Shown one piece after another: positions 50,206-62,338 of a DNA stretch of 64,000 nucleotides (position 1 is its first letter; each line of letters starts with the position of its first letter). The DNA is from Neckera pumila (Eukaryota; Streptophyta; Bryopsida; Hypnales; Neckeraceae), in assembly GCA_963969595.1 (NCBI GenBank), contig OZ018408.1, forward strand, positions 14,815,823 to 14,879,822, in the 5' to 3' direction. The notes under the pieces are model-generated. The model saw nothing but the letters and a program-made list of their open reading frames with translations. It did not search any database and was not told the DNA's origin. The position numbers and the translations under genes were made by a program.

Positions 50206-52468
50206 ATGGAGGAGGTCACCGTTTCTAGGATGCAGGCTGTGGAGTTGGCCAAGGCCATTGTGGAGGCCAGAGACGCGGAGTTGGCGTTCCTTTTGCAAGT
50301 GCAGGAAATCATGAAGAGCACAAGTGATTTGCCAGAGCATGAGCTACCAGGAGCTGGTGAGGACGACTTGGAGCTGGATCCGTCGCAGCAATATCTAGGC
50401 TTCAAAGGTTGGTTTCCACGGATGCCTCAATTAGCTATTGTTTCAAAGTTTGTGCGAGGATACTCAGGTCAATCAGTTAGGTTGTCTGATCTGGTGATCT
50501 AGCACCTGGAAGCTCCCAACACTTAGCTGGTATTGTGTCATTGGCCTGGGATCGGGCCTGGGATTTGTTCACTTGGAAAAAAATCGTGCCTCATAACAGA
50601 GGCAATGGGACAATCCTCACGGGCCTTGTGTTGTGTTGTACTTCTCCTTTGAAATGAAATTCGTACATCCAGAGTACGCAGGTGTTTGGGACAATGATAT
50701 CCTTGTGTGCAGATGCTCAGGCTTCCAGTGACATAGACAAGGGAGCTGCATTGAACTTGGCTGTGGACGAACTTGGCAGCTTTGTGGAGGAGACAGAGGA
50801 GACGCAGCTGTCCTTACTAGAGGCAGCCAGACTAGCCCGCTTAGACGCCATCCAGGAGCACGATGCGCAATTCGCACGCTCGCTAGCGAACATTCCGCAA
50901 CAAGATTGGGATCGAACTGGAGTTAACACGGCTGACCCCTTCACCGCCCCATCCGATTCTCGTGACCCATTTTTAAGTGAAGTTGATGAGTACGACGTAG
51001 TTCTCAGCCTGTTGGATGATGGTGTGACGTCTCGTGGTAGTGGAGGCAGAGACAATATTGATGCAGTAGGTGAAGTTATCCGTGTTATGCAGCGTGCAAA
51101 ACTATGCATGGCGCCATTGACCATCCGTGAGAATACGTCTCCCAGAAGATGCATACTGGATCCGAAGCAGCAAGGAAAAGGCAAGGAAAAGGTGGTGGTG
51201 GTGCAGGAAGATGACGGTGGTATCTTCCCAGGTGATTCTCCGTTCACTTCTGATAGCCCGAACACCAAGACTGGCGAGCTTTTGAATATCGCAGGATTAA
51301 ATCTTGAGCATGGAGCAACCGAGACAGACGTGAATACCGGAGACTCTGGAATTCAAACTTGCCAGATCTGCTTTGAGGCTACGCAATTGACAAGCACCTT
51401 TGTTACTCTCGAAGGTACTCTCATAACATTCGTTACCACCTTGCAATGTAAGAGAATTTAGTGCCTGCACTTGGGGTTGATTCGCTACTGTACCTCAATC
51501 TTACCCGAGTGGATCTTGAAAGGGGAGGGATCTTCGAAGATAGCTTGACATGTGTTATTTTTCACATTTAATGTCCTGTGTGCGTCAGATTTTTATAGGG
51601 GGATCCCAGCCATGTTGGTAAAGATTGTAATATTATCCTCTCTACCAATTCAATCTCCGGTGAACTTAGAGTACCATGTTCAAATTTACCAGTAACATGC
51701 GTTGTTTGTTTGTCATAATAGGGTGCGGACATCAATTCTGTGCGACGTGTGTGACAAGACACGCAGAGGCGAGAATACAGTATGGAGGGCAAATGCACGT
51801 GAGCTGTCTGCATTCTGAATGCCCAGCTCTCATATCCTTCACCCAATTGTCATTTCTTCTGAGCTCGTCGTTGCTGGAAGTGCTGACGCGAAGGCAAATA
51901 GAAGCTGCCATTCCTGAATCAGAGCGCATGTACTGTCCCTTCAGAGATTGCTCTGCGTTACTCATGAAACCCGCCAGCGCAGATAATGCGAAGCCATCAA
52001 GTTCGGCACATCCGCCACCCCTTGCTGCCATTTCCAGTGGCTGTGTGGAATGTGAGGCTTGTCACCGCGCATTCTGCGTGGATTGTGTGGTGCCCTGGCA
52101 TGGCGACTTGAGTTGCGGCGAGTTTCAAGCCAACCTGAAGAACCTTCGTCTTTTGGGAGATGAGAAGCTGCTGCAGCTGGCGGACCAGCAGAAATGGCAA
52201 CGCTGCAAGCAATGTGGGCGCTTGGTTGAGCTCAGCTCTGGTTGTTTTCACATGACTTGTTTGTAAGTACTCTGCAGATTGCTCATCTATATGAATGTAA
52301 TAGATAATGAGTTTTTTCTTCGTTCGATCTTGTAATCATTTGACGTGGAAGCTGATATTGCACTGATAACGCAGGTGCAAGAACGAATTTTGCTACAGTT
52401 GTGGCGCGTCATGGCGAGGCGGGGGAAAAACTTGCTCGTGTCCAAGATGGACTGAGTCCAGGTTGTAA
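50206..52468 (+). CDS. RING-between-RING (RBR) E3 ubiquitin ligase
   Basis: RBR ligases take ubiquitin from an E2 onto a RING2 cysteine and then pass it to a substrate. Four exons join in phase to 512 residues: 50206-50407, 50713-51414, 51722-52262, 52375-52468. The N-terminal ~150 residues are helical and acidic, with segments such as ARDAELAFLLQVQE and RLDAIQEHDAQFARSL, as in plant RBR proteins. Residues 150-280 look disordered. RING1 spans 284-335 (CQIC, GCGHQFCATC, SCLHSEC), IBR 373-433 (YCPFRDC, CEACHRAFCVDC) and RING2 463-491 (CKQC, SGCFHMTC, CKNEFCYSCG). The catalytic Cys is expected at 476 in SGCFHM. The ATG is in a strong context (GCCATGGAGG). The stop lies inside GGTTGTAAGT, which also resembles a donor site, so a longer splice form is possible. 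It is tandem with the fucosidase gene and convergent with the synthase gene. Substrate unknown. Confidence 0.92.
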
Positions 52469-53861
52469 GTACCTTGGCTTAGGATAAGGCACCGTCACAG
52501 TTTTTTGGTTGCAAATGATGTCACAGAGATTCGCCTCATATCTGTGTGCATTCCCAATCTCAATTTTGTGTGAAGCGTTCCTCTTCTACCGCCAAAGCCC
52601 CCGGTCTGAAGGAGATTGGACCAGGCATTTCATATGCAAACAGTCTACCAAATCTGGGCATTTTAATCACAAAATTCTCCGAGCATAGATGAGTTGGTGC
52701 TGAACGAAAGTCTGCCGAATAGCTACAGAGATTTAGGCTCTCGGTGGTAGAGATGGGCCAAATGGTCTGAAATTCTGTGTTTTACGTGGTTACAGTCTCA
52801 GACGTCATAATTGCAACTCTTGGCATTGAACGGTCGTAAGTTGCTCCAGAAATTAAATTGCAGCAGGGTCTCTACAGACTTCCAGTACGGTCATGTCATG
52901 TTCATGAATCTCGTTTTCACATCTGTGCTGCCATTATGAGTGACTACATAATGAATCAATGCTTGGAATGGTACCTGCAAACAGCATTGGATGATCCAAG
53001 CTTGGAAAGGTAACTCCAAACCTCTAATCGGCATAAGTAAATGATGGGAAGAAGCGAAGCCACAATTATTTAAAGCTCGTGCGCCAAGCCTTCACTAGGC
53101 TTCGTCATACAGATACATCTTCAAATGATGCTGCAATAGTAGTACCTTGATCATCAGAATATAGAGGAGGTGTAACCTATTGCTCTTGTAGGGTTGAAAT
53201 ATGAATGATGTCATAATATCTACTGTCATCATTCATATTTCAACCCTACAAGAGCAATTGGCTATGTCTTACTCAAGCCAATACCACGTTGCCATTACAG
53301 TATCACATTCTTAGGCTCCTATGAAGTGAAGATGAACTGAAACTACAAGTGGAAGTCATTGATTACATTGAGTATTAGTAGAGTGATTTCCTGACAACAT
53401 TATATAAACTACACCTAAAATCTACAGAGTCAGCATTTGAGCTTGGTTCCCATTGTTAACCTTCTCAATTATTGCTGGATATTATAGGGAGTCAAAAGGG
53501 GATTCCAAGTTCCCTTTGCATGCATTTTTTGAACAAAATATGAATAAATTATGAAAGTCAAAGTGCTGAAAATTGTTGTACCCAAAATCGACCCAGGCTC
53601 TCATGTAAATAGGGAAACAGGTAATCGCTTCGTAAACAGGTCAGAATTAGACGCGATTACCTTTTTATTTCAATCGTTATGACACAAATGTGTACCTTTC
53701 TGGGAATAATACCAAACGATATCCAATCTAAAACTTCGCCTATGATCATTTCACTTGTAATTCTTGAATAGTGCATTATTCAAGAATTTTTTGAATAACC
53801 TCCTCGCCTTGGTGATACTTCAGAGGCAAGATATCCATACCATATTTGCTATGTAGTAGTG
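52469..53861. other. Convergent intergenic region between RBR and naphthoate synthase genes
   Basis: Both flanking genes end into this 1.4-kb spacer, so it contains both 3' UTRs. The only clear structure is the perfect hairpin at 53181-53258. No coding sequence is visible. Confidence 0.6.
53181..53258. repeat. Perfect 32-bp inverted repeat with 14-nt loop
   Basis: ATTGCTCTTGTAGGGTTGAA and the next 12 bases (53181-53212) are followed after 14 nt by their exact reverse complement (53227-53258). A transcript across it would form a 32-bp perfect stem. It could be a small foldback element, a small-RNA precursor or a 3'-end structure shared by two convergent genes. No target duplication is apparent. 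Confidence 0.9.
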
Positions 53862-56800
53862 TCATGGAAGTCTTGGAAATCTCGAGAAATCTGGTGGTCG
53901 GCCTTCTAAGAAAGCCGTCTTTCCTTCCTGTCCCTCTTCTGAGTTATAAAACAGCAAAGTAGCATTCCCCGCAAATTCCTGTAGGAAAAAACCAAAAAAT
54001 CGTTAAGCACATCCCGACTACTGGTATTCCAAATATTTAAGAAATTGAGAACAGGGACAGCTCCTTGCCTGAAGTCCTGCATGGCCATCTTCGACAGCGT
54101 TTAGAGCCGACTTGCAGAGTCGAACTGCCATAGGGCTATTCCTCAAAATTTCACGACTCCAGACAACAGTCTCCTCCTCCAGTTTCTCCAGCTGCGTATT
54201 GAAACACAACTGATCAGTGAACCACGAAACTTTCCCATTTAGTTAAGTTATAGCATTCGCATGTAAGGAGGGTAACTTACAGGAACAACTTTGTTGACTA
54301 GACCCATCTTGTCTGCCTCTTCGGCGTTATAAAATCTTGCTAAAAACCACATCTCGCGTGCCTTCTTCTGACCAACCTGAGAAGAGAACCCAAGACGGAT
54401 TGAGTCAACAAGGGAAGAAATGAATCTTGCCCTCCATGCTAGGAACATTGACAATAAGATTACTGCAAACATTTCGTAAATAGGACTTCAACTACTTACT
54501 AAAGACTCTGTGCATATAACTTCCGGTATCAAGCTATAAGCACAATGGCAACATGTCTGCTGTAACTACTTTAGCTTTGGAAACAATCAGAACATGACGG
54601 TCACAACATGGAGTAGAGCACAAAAGAGGATTTGCTACAATAAGAATTCACACTACCTGGGAATAGACAAACATAGTTAGCAAAGAGTTGGGCGATGATT
54701 ACCAGACGTGCCATCATGCTGCAACCGTAGCCAGCATCGAAGCTCCCTACCTGTAGATGAATAGACCAATTAATGACACGAACAGTTTGGTGATTCATGA
54801 GCCAAACAATGTGAATGATTATGTCTACACAAAATAGTGAAATTAGGTTGCCCCACACTAATTTCTCGACAGTCCACACTATAGAAATATTCACTGCTTT
54901 TGTACAATGATGTATTCAATTCAAAGCCATGTGTATGACATAGATTTGTGCACCAGTTCAAGGCCTGGTTCAGAGAGTGGCATGCACCTTAATTTATCTG
55001 AGGTAAGCCAACCTAATTGACAAGGCAACCTAATTGCACTATTTTGTGTAATGAGAAAAATAGAAAAACAACTGAAAAGGAGTACCTTGGGCCCAGTTTG
55101 TCCGAAAACGGCATTCTCGGCTGCAATAGTAAGGTCGCATACCATGTGAAGTACATGTCCTCCACCAACTGCATAGCCTGCCACCTACATAAAAAGTTGG
55201 AACGAAACATTCCTGTTACTTTCCATTCGAGAATGTGGTTCCATCAAGACTACAGCTTTGAGACCGATCTTCAAAAAAGATAGCTATGATTTCAAATTAA
55301 TCCAAATAAAAGTTTAAGCTCATTTTGAACTATGTTCATTTTATTTTAAGACTAAAAAGACCTCCGACATGTCATTAGTCTCATAACCCAAAATTCACAA
55401 GTGGCCAACTCACCATTGCAATAACTGGCTTTGGTAGCCTCCTTATTTGTATCTGCAAGATAGGAGCATAGACACGCTCAGCAATTGAAGAGGACAGCAA
55501 GAATTACTATTAAACCAAAAGAAAGTAAAACCAGCGTCCAAGAATGCAGACTACGAGCTTTGAAATCCTGCTCATGGCACAATCTTGTACTCCTTAATCT
55601 CAACAGGATACGTGGTTCTAATCCAAAGGGACGTAAACCCAAATAGCCCAATCTAAAAATAGGTATGCGTTTTGGAAGTTAATAGTCGATTATAAAAACT
55701 TTCAAAACATATTTCAATCATTCAAAAATGTAGAGCGTGATTTGCTTCTCTATTGATCCATTCTGTCACATTCCTTGAAGTTTCTTAAACGCTTTATCAA
55801 CTCCTATAAATTAAGGAAGCAACCACTTTTGCCCTTGCGGAAAACCTGAAAGGGACTAGACCTATCACCAAGGTACTTTGCCCAAAATGATCAGATTCTT
55901 GAACCAATCGGTGCATTCTTCATTTCTACACTAATCTCGAAAATGACCCATCTGCCACTATTTGGCTGCAACGCCCCTTCAAGGGTAACAGTCTCTGAGG
56001 TCTCCAAGACATCCACTATACAAGTACGAGCTAAATGAACTTTCATAATGATATGTACCAGCGGTCATGGTCATGAGGAGCCGTAGCATGCATGAAAAGC
56101 GAACTAGTACCTGTACATCAAGAATATTAAGTCGACCAATGTTATCATCGCCAACGTAGCCATGTTTTCCCCGAACTGCTTGATCCCCTCCACTGCAGAA
56201 AGCTTCAGTCCCCTGTAAAAGTGCACATTGCCAACTGGAACATGAGAGGCGCCATTCTAACTAACTCACATGCGTCACCGTAATCAAGACACGCACAGGC
56301 ACAATAGAAAAGCAACACTGAGAAGATTAATTATAGAGCCAGTAGAATGTGAAGAAGAGCAGTGCAGCACCTTGCCTGTGAAGATAATCACTCCCACTTG
56401 AGTATCATCACGCGCCAAATCAAAGGCACGCTTTAGCTCCCCCACAGTCAAAGGTCGGAACGCATTCCTTCTCTCCGGCCTGTTGATCGTAATCTGCCGA
56501 AAGCTACCACATCATTCAAGAAAGAAAGAACTTGCAAACTCTGCCAAAAAAATTTCATGACTAGGCTGGCCAATTCAAGTTCTATCGAGTTCTATCTAAG
56601 GTAGAGGGTGACCACATCAATGACATTGAATTCTTCAATGTACAGTGCCCTCCCAAAAAGACAGTTACCAAAGTGGGGAATAAGGAGGGTAGCAGTGAAT
56701 ATTTTATGGGTGGGTATGCTTTGAGAGCACTTCCAACTTCAAAATCCATAAAAAATTCCACAATTCTTCAAAAAACATAAAGAAAAGTGGGTTCGACGCG

Positions 56801-57218
56801 GCTTCAATTTCTCTTTCAAGAAGAATTGAAGATGATACCAGCCCTTCGAAGTAATTTTTTTCCGTTGCCTCTACCTCACACACAAAGTCACCACGAGAAA
56901 ATTCTACGTTAGCGAGGGGGAACCAATGCGCGTTACCTTGACAATCCCTTCACCGGCGGCCTTCTCGTACAGAATATCCTGAAACTCCTGGCCTGCAGGC
57001 AGCGAAACAGAGACCCAGACGGGAAGCTCCCGGGAAACAGATCCGTGCACGCGGTCGTAACTGCTCAATTTGCGACCTCCCGGAGTGGCATTGGTTGGGG
57101 CGAGCGCGGCGACACACTGCGAAGACGAGAGCGAAGCATGCGTGCCAGTCTCGCTACGTTCTTCGGGAGCAAGGTGACGCGCGATGGTGGCCAAACGGTG
57201 GCGCTGCCGGTCCGCCAT
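53862..57218 (-). CDS. menB: 1,4-dihydroxy-2-naphthoyl-CoA synthase (naphthoate synthase), peroxisomal
   Basis: This crotonase-fold enzyme closes the second ring of phylloquinone, converting O-succinylbenzoyl-CoA to DHNA-CoA. Nine exons join in phase to 342 residues: 57218-56937, 56493-56371, 56212-56111, 55452-55414, 55184-55086, 54750-54703, 54376-54281, 54191-54069, 53978-53862. Residues 8-16 (RLATIARHL) fit the PTS2 peroxisomal signal R-L-x5-H-L, as known for plant naphthoate synthase. Motifs in order: [24 protein letters not shown] (139-150), [21 protein letters not shown] (183-203, CoA and oxyanion region), VGSFDAGYG (216-224, active-site Asp), then [24 protein letters not shown] near the C-terminus. 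Exon 8 ends CAG|GCAAGG, a GC-AG intron; the other introns are GT-AG. The intron between exons 5 and 6 carries a MITE. The start is the first ATG and gives the intact PTS2. No lesion is visible. Plants call this gene NS; menB is the bacterial name. Confidence 0.95.
54828..55048. mobile_element. TA-flanked MITE in an intron of the naphthoate synthase gene, copy 2
   Basis: Ends CACAAAATAGTGAAATTAGG and, inverted, CTAATTGCACTATTTTGTG, each bordered by TA (54826-54827 and 55049-55050). It lies wholly inside the intron between exons 5 and 6, 38 bp from the exon 5 donor. It matches the copy at 16927-17152, so it recently belonged to an active family. TA duplications and terminal inverted repeats fit a Tc1/mariner-type MITE. 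Confidence 0.82.
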
Positions 57219-57513
57219 CGCCAAAGCACCAAAGCTTGTGTCACGGCGCCAGACTCCCCTTCCGGCCCTGTTTAGGATATGGTTGGGATACGGTTTGAAT
57301 TTCTTTTAACCCTTGAACTACGGGCTGGTGACCGTGTAATCATCCACTATATGATATCATCTACTTTGAAAAAATCAAAAGTGCTCACCGGAGGTCAAAC
57401 TATTATAGAAGACTTCTCTTTTTCACAACAAAATTCCAAAGATGAATGTTACAATTTTGTCCTACACAAGAAATTCCCTGTCATCCATTGGCCACGAAAC
57501 ATCCGCTTAAGGA
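57219..57513. other. Promoter side of the naphthoate synthase gene, with one TTAA-ended terminus
   Basis: The first ~80 bp are GC-rich and should include the synthase 5' UTR. At 57306-57337 the plus strand reads TTAACCCTTGAACTACGGGC then TGGTGACCGTG. That matches the two terminus-like sequences at 43229-43326. I see no partner end nearby. Confidence 0.5.
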
Positions 57514-57784
57514 TTAAGGTGGGTACCCCAAAACCGCCATCATCACAGCATATATATCTCCGAAATCAATATGTATCTAAATGGAAGAAACAATTTTAGA
57601 ACATCTACCAAAATTATTTTTGACCCTTCATAACTTCTACATATGATATCCAAACATTGCATTCTTTGGTCCATTGGAACTTCCTTTCACTTGCCAACAA
57701 AAAAATTTTGAAAATTTGACCAATTTCGTAATAGTAACTAGGCACAATGATATAAAGTGGTTGTTGTAGGGATATCTACCTTAT
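57514..57784 (+). mobile_element. MITE of the AAGGTGGG family
   Basis: It begins TTAAGGTGGGTACCCCAAAA and ends with a diverged inverted counterpart (AGTGGTTGTTGTAGGGATAT, then CTACCTTATAA). Internal landmarks shared with 4691-5004 are TCACTTGCCAACAA and TAGTAACTAGGCACA, in reverse order, so this copy is inverted inside. Non-coding, ~270 bp. Confidence 0.6.
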
Positions 57785-58529
57785 AAGCTTATATTTTGTC
57801 AAACGTTGGTTCTCCAAATTGGTAGATTTACATTTTTGTAGGTTCTAAAACATGCACATGGATTCCTTCAAGGGTCATAGCAAGAGTTACATTTATTGAA
57901 AGCACAAAAGAAAAAACATGCTTGGGTGGATGGAGAAACAAAAGCAATAATGTTTTGTAGATGTCTATTCAATGAGAGAACCATGGGTGGATAGAAAAAA
58001 GAAGCAATAATGTTTTGCAGGTGTCCTACTCAATGAAAGAAGCATGGTTGGAAGGAGAGAGAGAAGCATTAGTGTTGTGTCATTGTGCATAAAAGGCATA
58101 TATGATAAATAGGAGGAGAAAACGGATCCTTCAATTTGAAGAAGTTTGAAACATTCACAATAAGTGGAAGAGTGCAATCCGTTCCTCTTCCTTGTAGCAT
58201 TCTCAGTGAAGTTCCAAGAACTTCACCAATTCTTAAGATTCTACGCTCAACGACTGATGTCAATTATCAGTCCAAGCGTTTTCATTTGCACAATGGATAT
58301 TCTTGCCTAAAATGTATTTCCACTATTTTTGGATACACCTATTCTCTAACTTTGGAAATTTGTAGTTTATCCACATTGTGTCCAAAAAATGCATTCTAAG
58401 AGAATCTAGAACCCCCTTTTGAATACCAATGGTACCCCACAAACTTTTTTTCTATATAATATAAAAGTGAAAACTATGTTGAATCATGCTTAATTGCTTA
58501 ATTGTGCGATTTAATAACTAAAGTTCAAT
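57785..58529. other. AT-rich gene-free stretch
   Basis: There is a short local repetition (GAGAGAACCATGGGTGGA / GAAAGAAGCATGGTTGGA, near 57975-58055) but no gene or element boundary I can support. Confidence 0.45.
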
Positions 58530-59390
58530 GACTATGTTTTCACCAAAAACATTCAAAAAATGTCATTTTTAGAACAAGCACCAAAAAAAATTTTAAAATT
58601 TTTTTTTGACACATGTAACTATAGGATCTTGTAGTACACTAGTTTGAAAAGATATGGAAAAATTTCAGAACTTTCCACGTGCGAATTGCAAGATATTAGC
58701 ATTTGAATTGATAAAAAAACAAAAATTTGTCCTTGCAAAAAAACTGAGCAGCTGCATTTTACAAGCTCACTTTTGTACGAAAAATTGTTACAAACGGTGG
58801 TAACTCTTTGGATTCATTACTCAATGCAAGTTAGATACATGCTTGAAATATTTTACATCATTTGGAATTGTACAACATATAGGAGAAAAAAAAAGTAGAT
58901 AATATTAGAAAATAATTCAAAATACTAAATTGTTAAGAATTTAGTTATGGAATTGTAAAATGCCAATTCCAATGGTCAAAATATTTTAATAAACAATCTA
59001 CATTCTATAATTTCATTTTTTTCAAAAATATTGAAAATTGAGTAAGATAAAGGACTTCAAAATTTATTTAGAGTAGAAAATCCATAACTGCCCTCAAGCT
59101 AAAACCCGTCATAATTCAACCATCAGAATTTTGACTCATTGATCAAAATGGGGTGATTCAAAGCTGTCTACATATACATAACTCTAGAAAATTAATTTCA
59201 CATTTTATTTTTGAAAAAAGTGATTTATTTTTGTCTACTCGGATTGCCTAGTTACAAAAAATAGTAACATACTAGGCCATAACTTTTGACTTATATTTCC
59301 AAATGTCATGAAATTTAGTGCATATGAAAGATATTCCTCGTTTCCACCCTCTATTAAAATTTGGACTAAAAACATGAAGTAGCAATAGAG
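58530..59390 (-). mobile_element. Subfamily B TTAA element, inverted, ends decayed
   Basis: Starting CAATGACTATGTTTTCACCA it follows the inverted form of 6953-7882 through the shared blocks ACATGTAACTATAGGATC, GAATTGTACAACATATAGG and AGATATTCCTCG. Neither terminal CCCCTAAAG survives clearly. Non-coding. Confidence 0.6.
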
Positions 59391-60385
59391 ATTAGTGTTA
59401 AAAAATTTCAATTGATTATTTTAGTGTTTACACCCAAAACAATCACAACAAAGACCTTGAAGTGAAATTTGACTATCAAACCAAATTTATCCTTTTATTT
59501 AGATGTATAAAATTTTGATATTTTTTGCTAGTAGAAAAATGCTTTTTCTATATATTTTTTTTTTTCAATAATTTTGATGGAAAAATCAAATTATTGTGAT
59601 TTTCTTAACTTAAAGGTGGAAATCAAATTTTATAAATATATAACATATACTAGAATAATTTGTAAATTTAACCATAAATGAAGGATGGAATGAGAAACAT
59701 AATTCTATCATTTAAATACAATTTTTTTTTAATTTTAATGAAACTATGAATGAAAAACATACCATAGTGTGTTATTTGGATTCTAACACATGGAGCTTTC
59801 AATTGCAATAACTCTTTCAATTTTTTACATTTTCCAAAATTTTGAAATGGAGTAGAAATAAAACTTGTCGAGCTCCATTTTATTAGTTTAAATCAAATTT
59901 TAGAGATAGTTATTTTAAAAGTTACAATTGAGGTTGACGAAGGCGCATCCACTTTTTGGATGCGTGCACCTTTAAGGGTTAAGGTCAGTTACCTTACTAT
60001 CATTTCAGGTCATTGATTGGTTCAGTGTTTTTTGCTTTTCTGCAACTGCAATATGTTTGGTTTGTAATGGTGACGTCATGGTGACGTCATGGTGACGATG
60101 GAATTTTATTGCATTGCCACTTTGCCAGGGAGTGCCGTGGAACGTGCGAAGGCTGGGCGGGCTGGTGGGTGGGTGCGTGGGAACTGGGAACTGGGAAGGA
60201 ACGAGTCAAAATTTTCCCGGTTGATTCCTTCAATGGTCACCGGTTGCACCGGTTCCATCCTCTCAACTCAAACTGCAAAATCTACCAATCCATTTCTTGC
60301 AATATCATTTCCTCCAAATTCAAAATTGACACTGGCTAAAAATCAATTTCAAATTGGAAGTACTAATGAATATTGCATTTTTGGT
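59391..60385. other. Gene-free stretch with a TGACGTCA triple repeat
   Basis: At 60066-60096 an 11-bp unit (ATGGTGACGTC) is repeated three times, giving two full TGACGTCA palindromes and one partial one; TGACG is the core bZIP/TGA-factor site. A GC-richer patch follows (about 60115-60260). It looks like a fragment of a promoter and leader, but no coding exon follows. The rest is AT-rich. Confidence 0.5.
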
Positions 60386-61120
60386 TTAATCCCTAAAGGT
60401 TTTTGACTATGTTTTCATCAAAAATGCTCCAAAATTGCCATTTCTAATACATATATCAACTTTTTTTTTTAAATATTTTTGGACACATAAAACCGTAAGA
60501 TCTTGTAGTGCGTTGGTTTGAGAAGATGTGGAAAAGAGTTCTGATTTTTCCACCTTACAGATTGCAAGATATTAGTGTTTGAATTGAGAAAAATCCTTTT
60601 GTGTCCTTGCAAAAAAGTGGGCAGCTGCACTTCACAAGGTCAAATTTGTATGAAAAAAGGTCCAAAATGGTGGTTAATCTTTGGATTCATATTTGAAGTT
60701 GAGTTGACTACATGCTTGAAAAATTTCAGATCATTTCGAATTGTACAAGATATAGGAAAAAAATAGTAAGTAAAAAAAAATAGAGTTGATTCAAAATACT
60801 AAATTGTTTAGAATTTCATTATAAAATTGAAAAATGCCAATCCCAATGGCTGTAATGTTGTAATAAACAATCTACACCCAATGTTTGTTTGTTTTTTCAA
60901 AAATATTGAAAATTGAGTTAAATAAAGGACATCAAAGTTTATTTAGAGTAGAGATTCTATAACTATCCGCAAACTAAAACTCCTCATAATTTTCATCTCA
61001 TTAATCAAAATGGAATGATTCAAAGCTTCCCATGTATTTATAAGTCTTAAAACCAATATCAAATTTTTGTTTTTTTAAAAAGTGAGTTTTTAAGAATCTT
61101 TTAAATTGCCCGCAAGCAAA
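60386..61120 (-). mobile_element. Subfamily B TTAA element, inverted, right part truncated
   Basis: It starts TTAATCCCTAAAGGTTTTTG and is collinear with 35007-35948 up to about 61120 (ATTGCCCGCAAGCAAAATCG), where the similarity stops without a TTTAGGGG end. Non-coding. Confidence 0.65.
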
Positions 61121-61410
61121 ATCGCTATGTTGCCAAATACCATTTTTTTGCAAGTTTTTATATTTTTGTTTTTAATTTTTAGTTTTTGATTTTTGATTTT
61201 TTTAAACACATGGACCATTGTACCCGCAATTTTTAAAGTAACAAACTTTGTTTAATTGATAATTGTTTTCATGAAATCAAATTCAATCCAATCAAGCCAC
61301 AAAATTTGGCTTGATTGGATTTAACTTGACTTAATTGAAACAAATTAAGTTTCAAATAAGCCAAATTAAGTTGTTGTTGAAGTTAGTTGCCACTTTGCTT
61401 CAATAGCCAC

Positions 61411-62338
61411 TTAACCCCTAAAGGACCATTTGTCTCTTCGAAGACAATTTGGGTCCGAGCAGGTATCCATTGTCTCAATTTTTAGTGATATTTTTAGGAA
61501 TTTTTTAAGGTATGTTTTTGTGAGAGCTTTGTGAATATATAGTTTTTATTTTAATTAATGACCAGGAGCAAAAGTTATAGCACAATAAGTAAAAATGGAG
61601 TTTAATGAGCAGCCAAAAAAAATCAAAGAAAGTCAAAATATTTTTTTTTTCCAATTTTTTTCAAAGATTATATTTTTGTCTACATGTAAAGCTTTGTTTC
61701 ATTCAATTTGGACTAATAATGAAAAAGTTATGGACAATCTTAGTTTTTCAGGCAATCTGAGCATTTTCACTCATTAAAAAATTGTTAAGTAGAATTCATT
61801 TTTTATTGCAATTTTTAGAATTTTTCCCCATAAATTGTTAGATAGGGTCAGATTTTCTTGATAGAATAGTCTCACCGTTGTGATTTTTGTAATTCAATTC
61901 CATCTAATAGCTATTAACAATTTAATTTTTTCTTCAATCTTGAACCCACCTCTACTTAACAATTTTTAATGAGTGAAAATTAAGTGCTTCTTTTCCTAAA
62001 TTTTTTTGTAAATTCTGAACTCAATTACTTGACAAAAATAAGTGGAAATAAAAATCAATAGTACAAAAAATTTGAATTAAAAAGATTCATAGCCAAAACA
62101 TCTAGTCATGCAAGGTGCAAAAAAACTTGTTTTCTTCACTTTAAATGCATATATCTTGCAATCTACATGGTCAAAATTTCTTAAATTTCTTCCATGTATT
62201 CATATACTAGTCAAGTATAAGATCTTACGGTTGGATATGCAAAAAAAAACAAGTTTTAAAGCTCTTTTCTCTTTGCAATAGAAATGACAATTTCGAGTGG
62301 TTTTGATAGGAAAATCACCTTGGTTGTTTAGGGGTTAA
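61411..62338 (+). mobile_element. TTAA-flanked piggyBac-like MITE, subfamily A
   Basis: Ends TTAACCCCTAAAGGACCATT and GTTTAGGGGTTAA, TTAA on both sides, 928 bp. It is collinear with 1351-2282. Its right-hand TTAA is directly followed by CCCCTACATG, the left end of the next element, so two elements share one TTAA. Confidence 0.78.
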
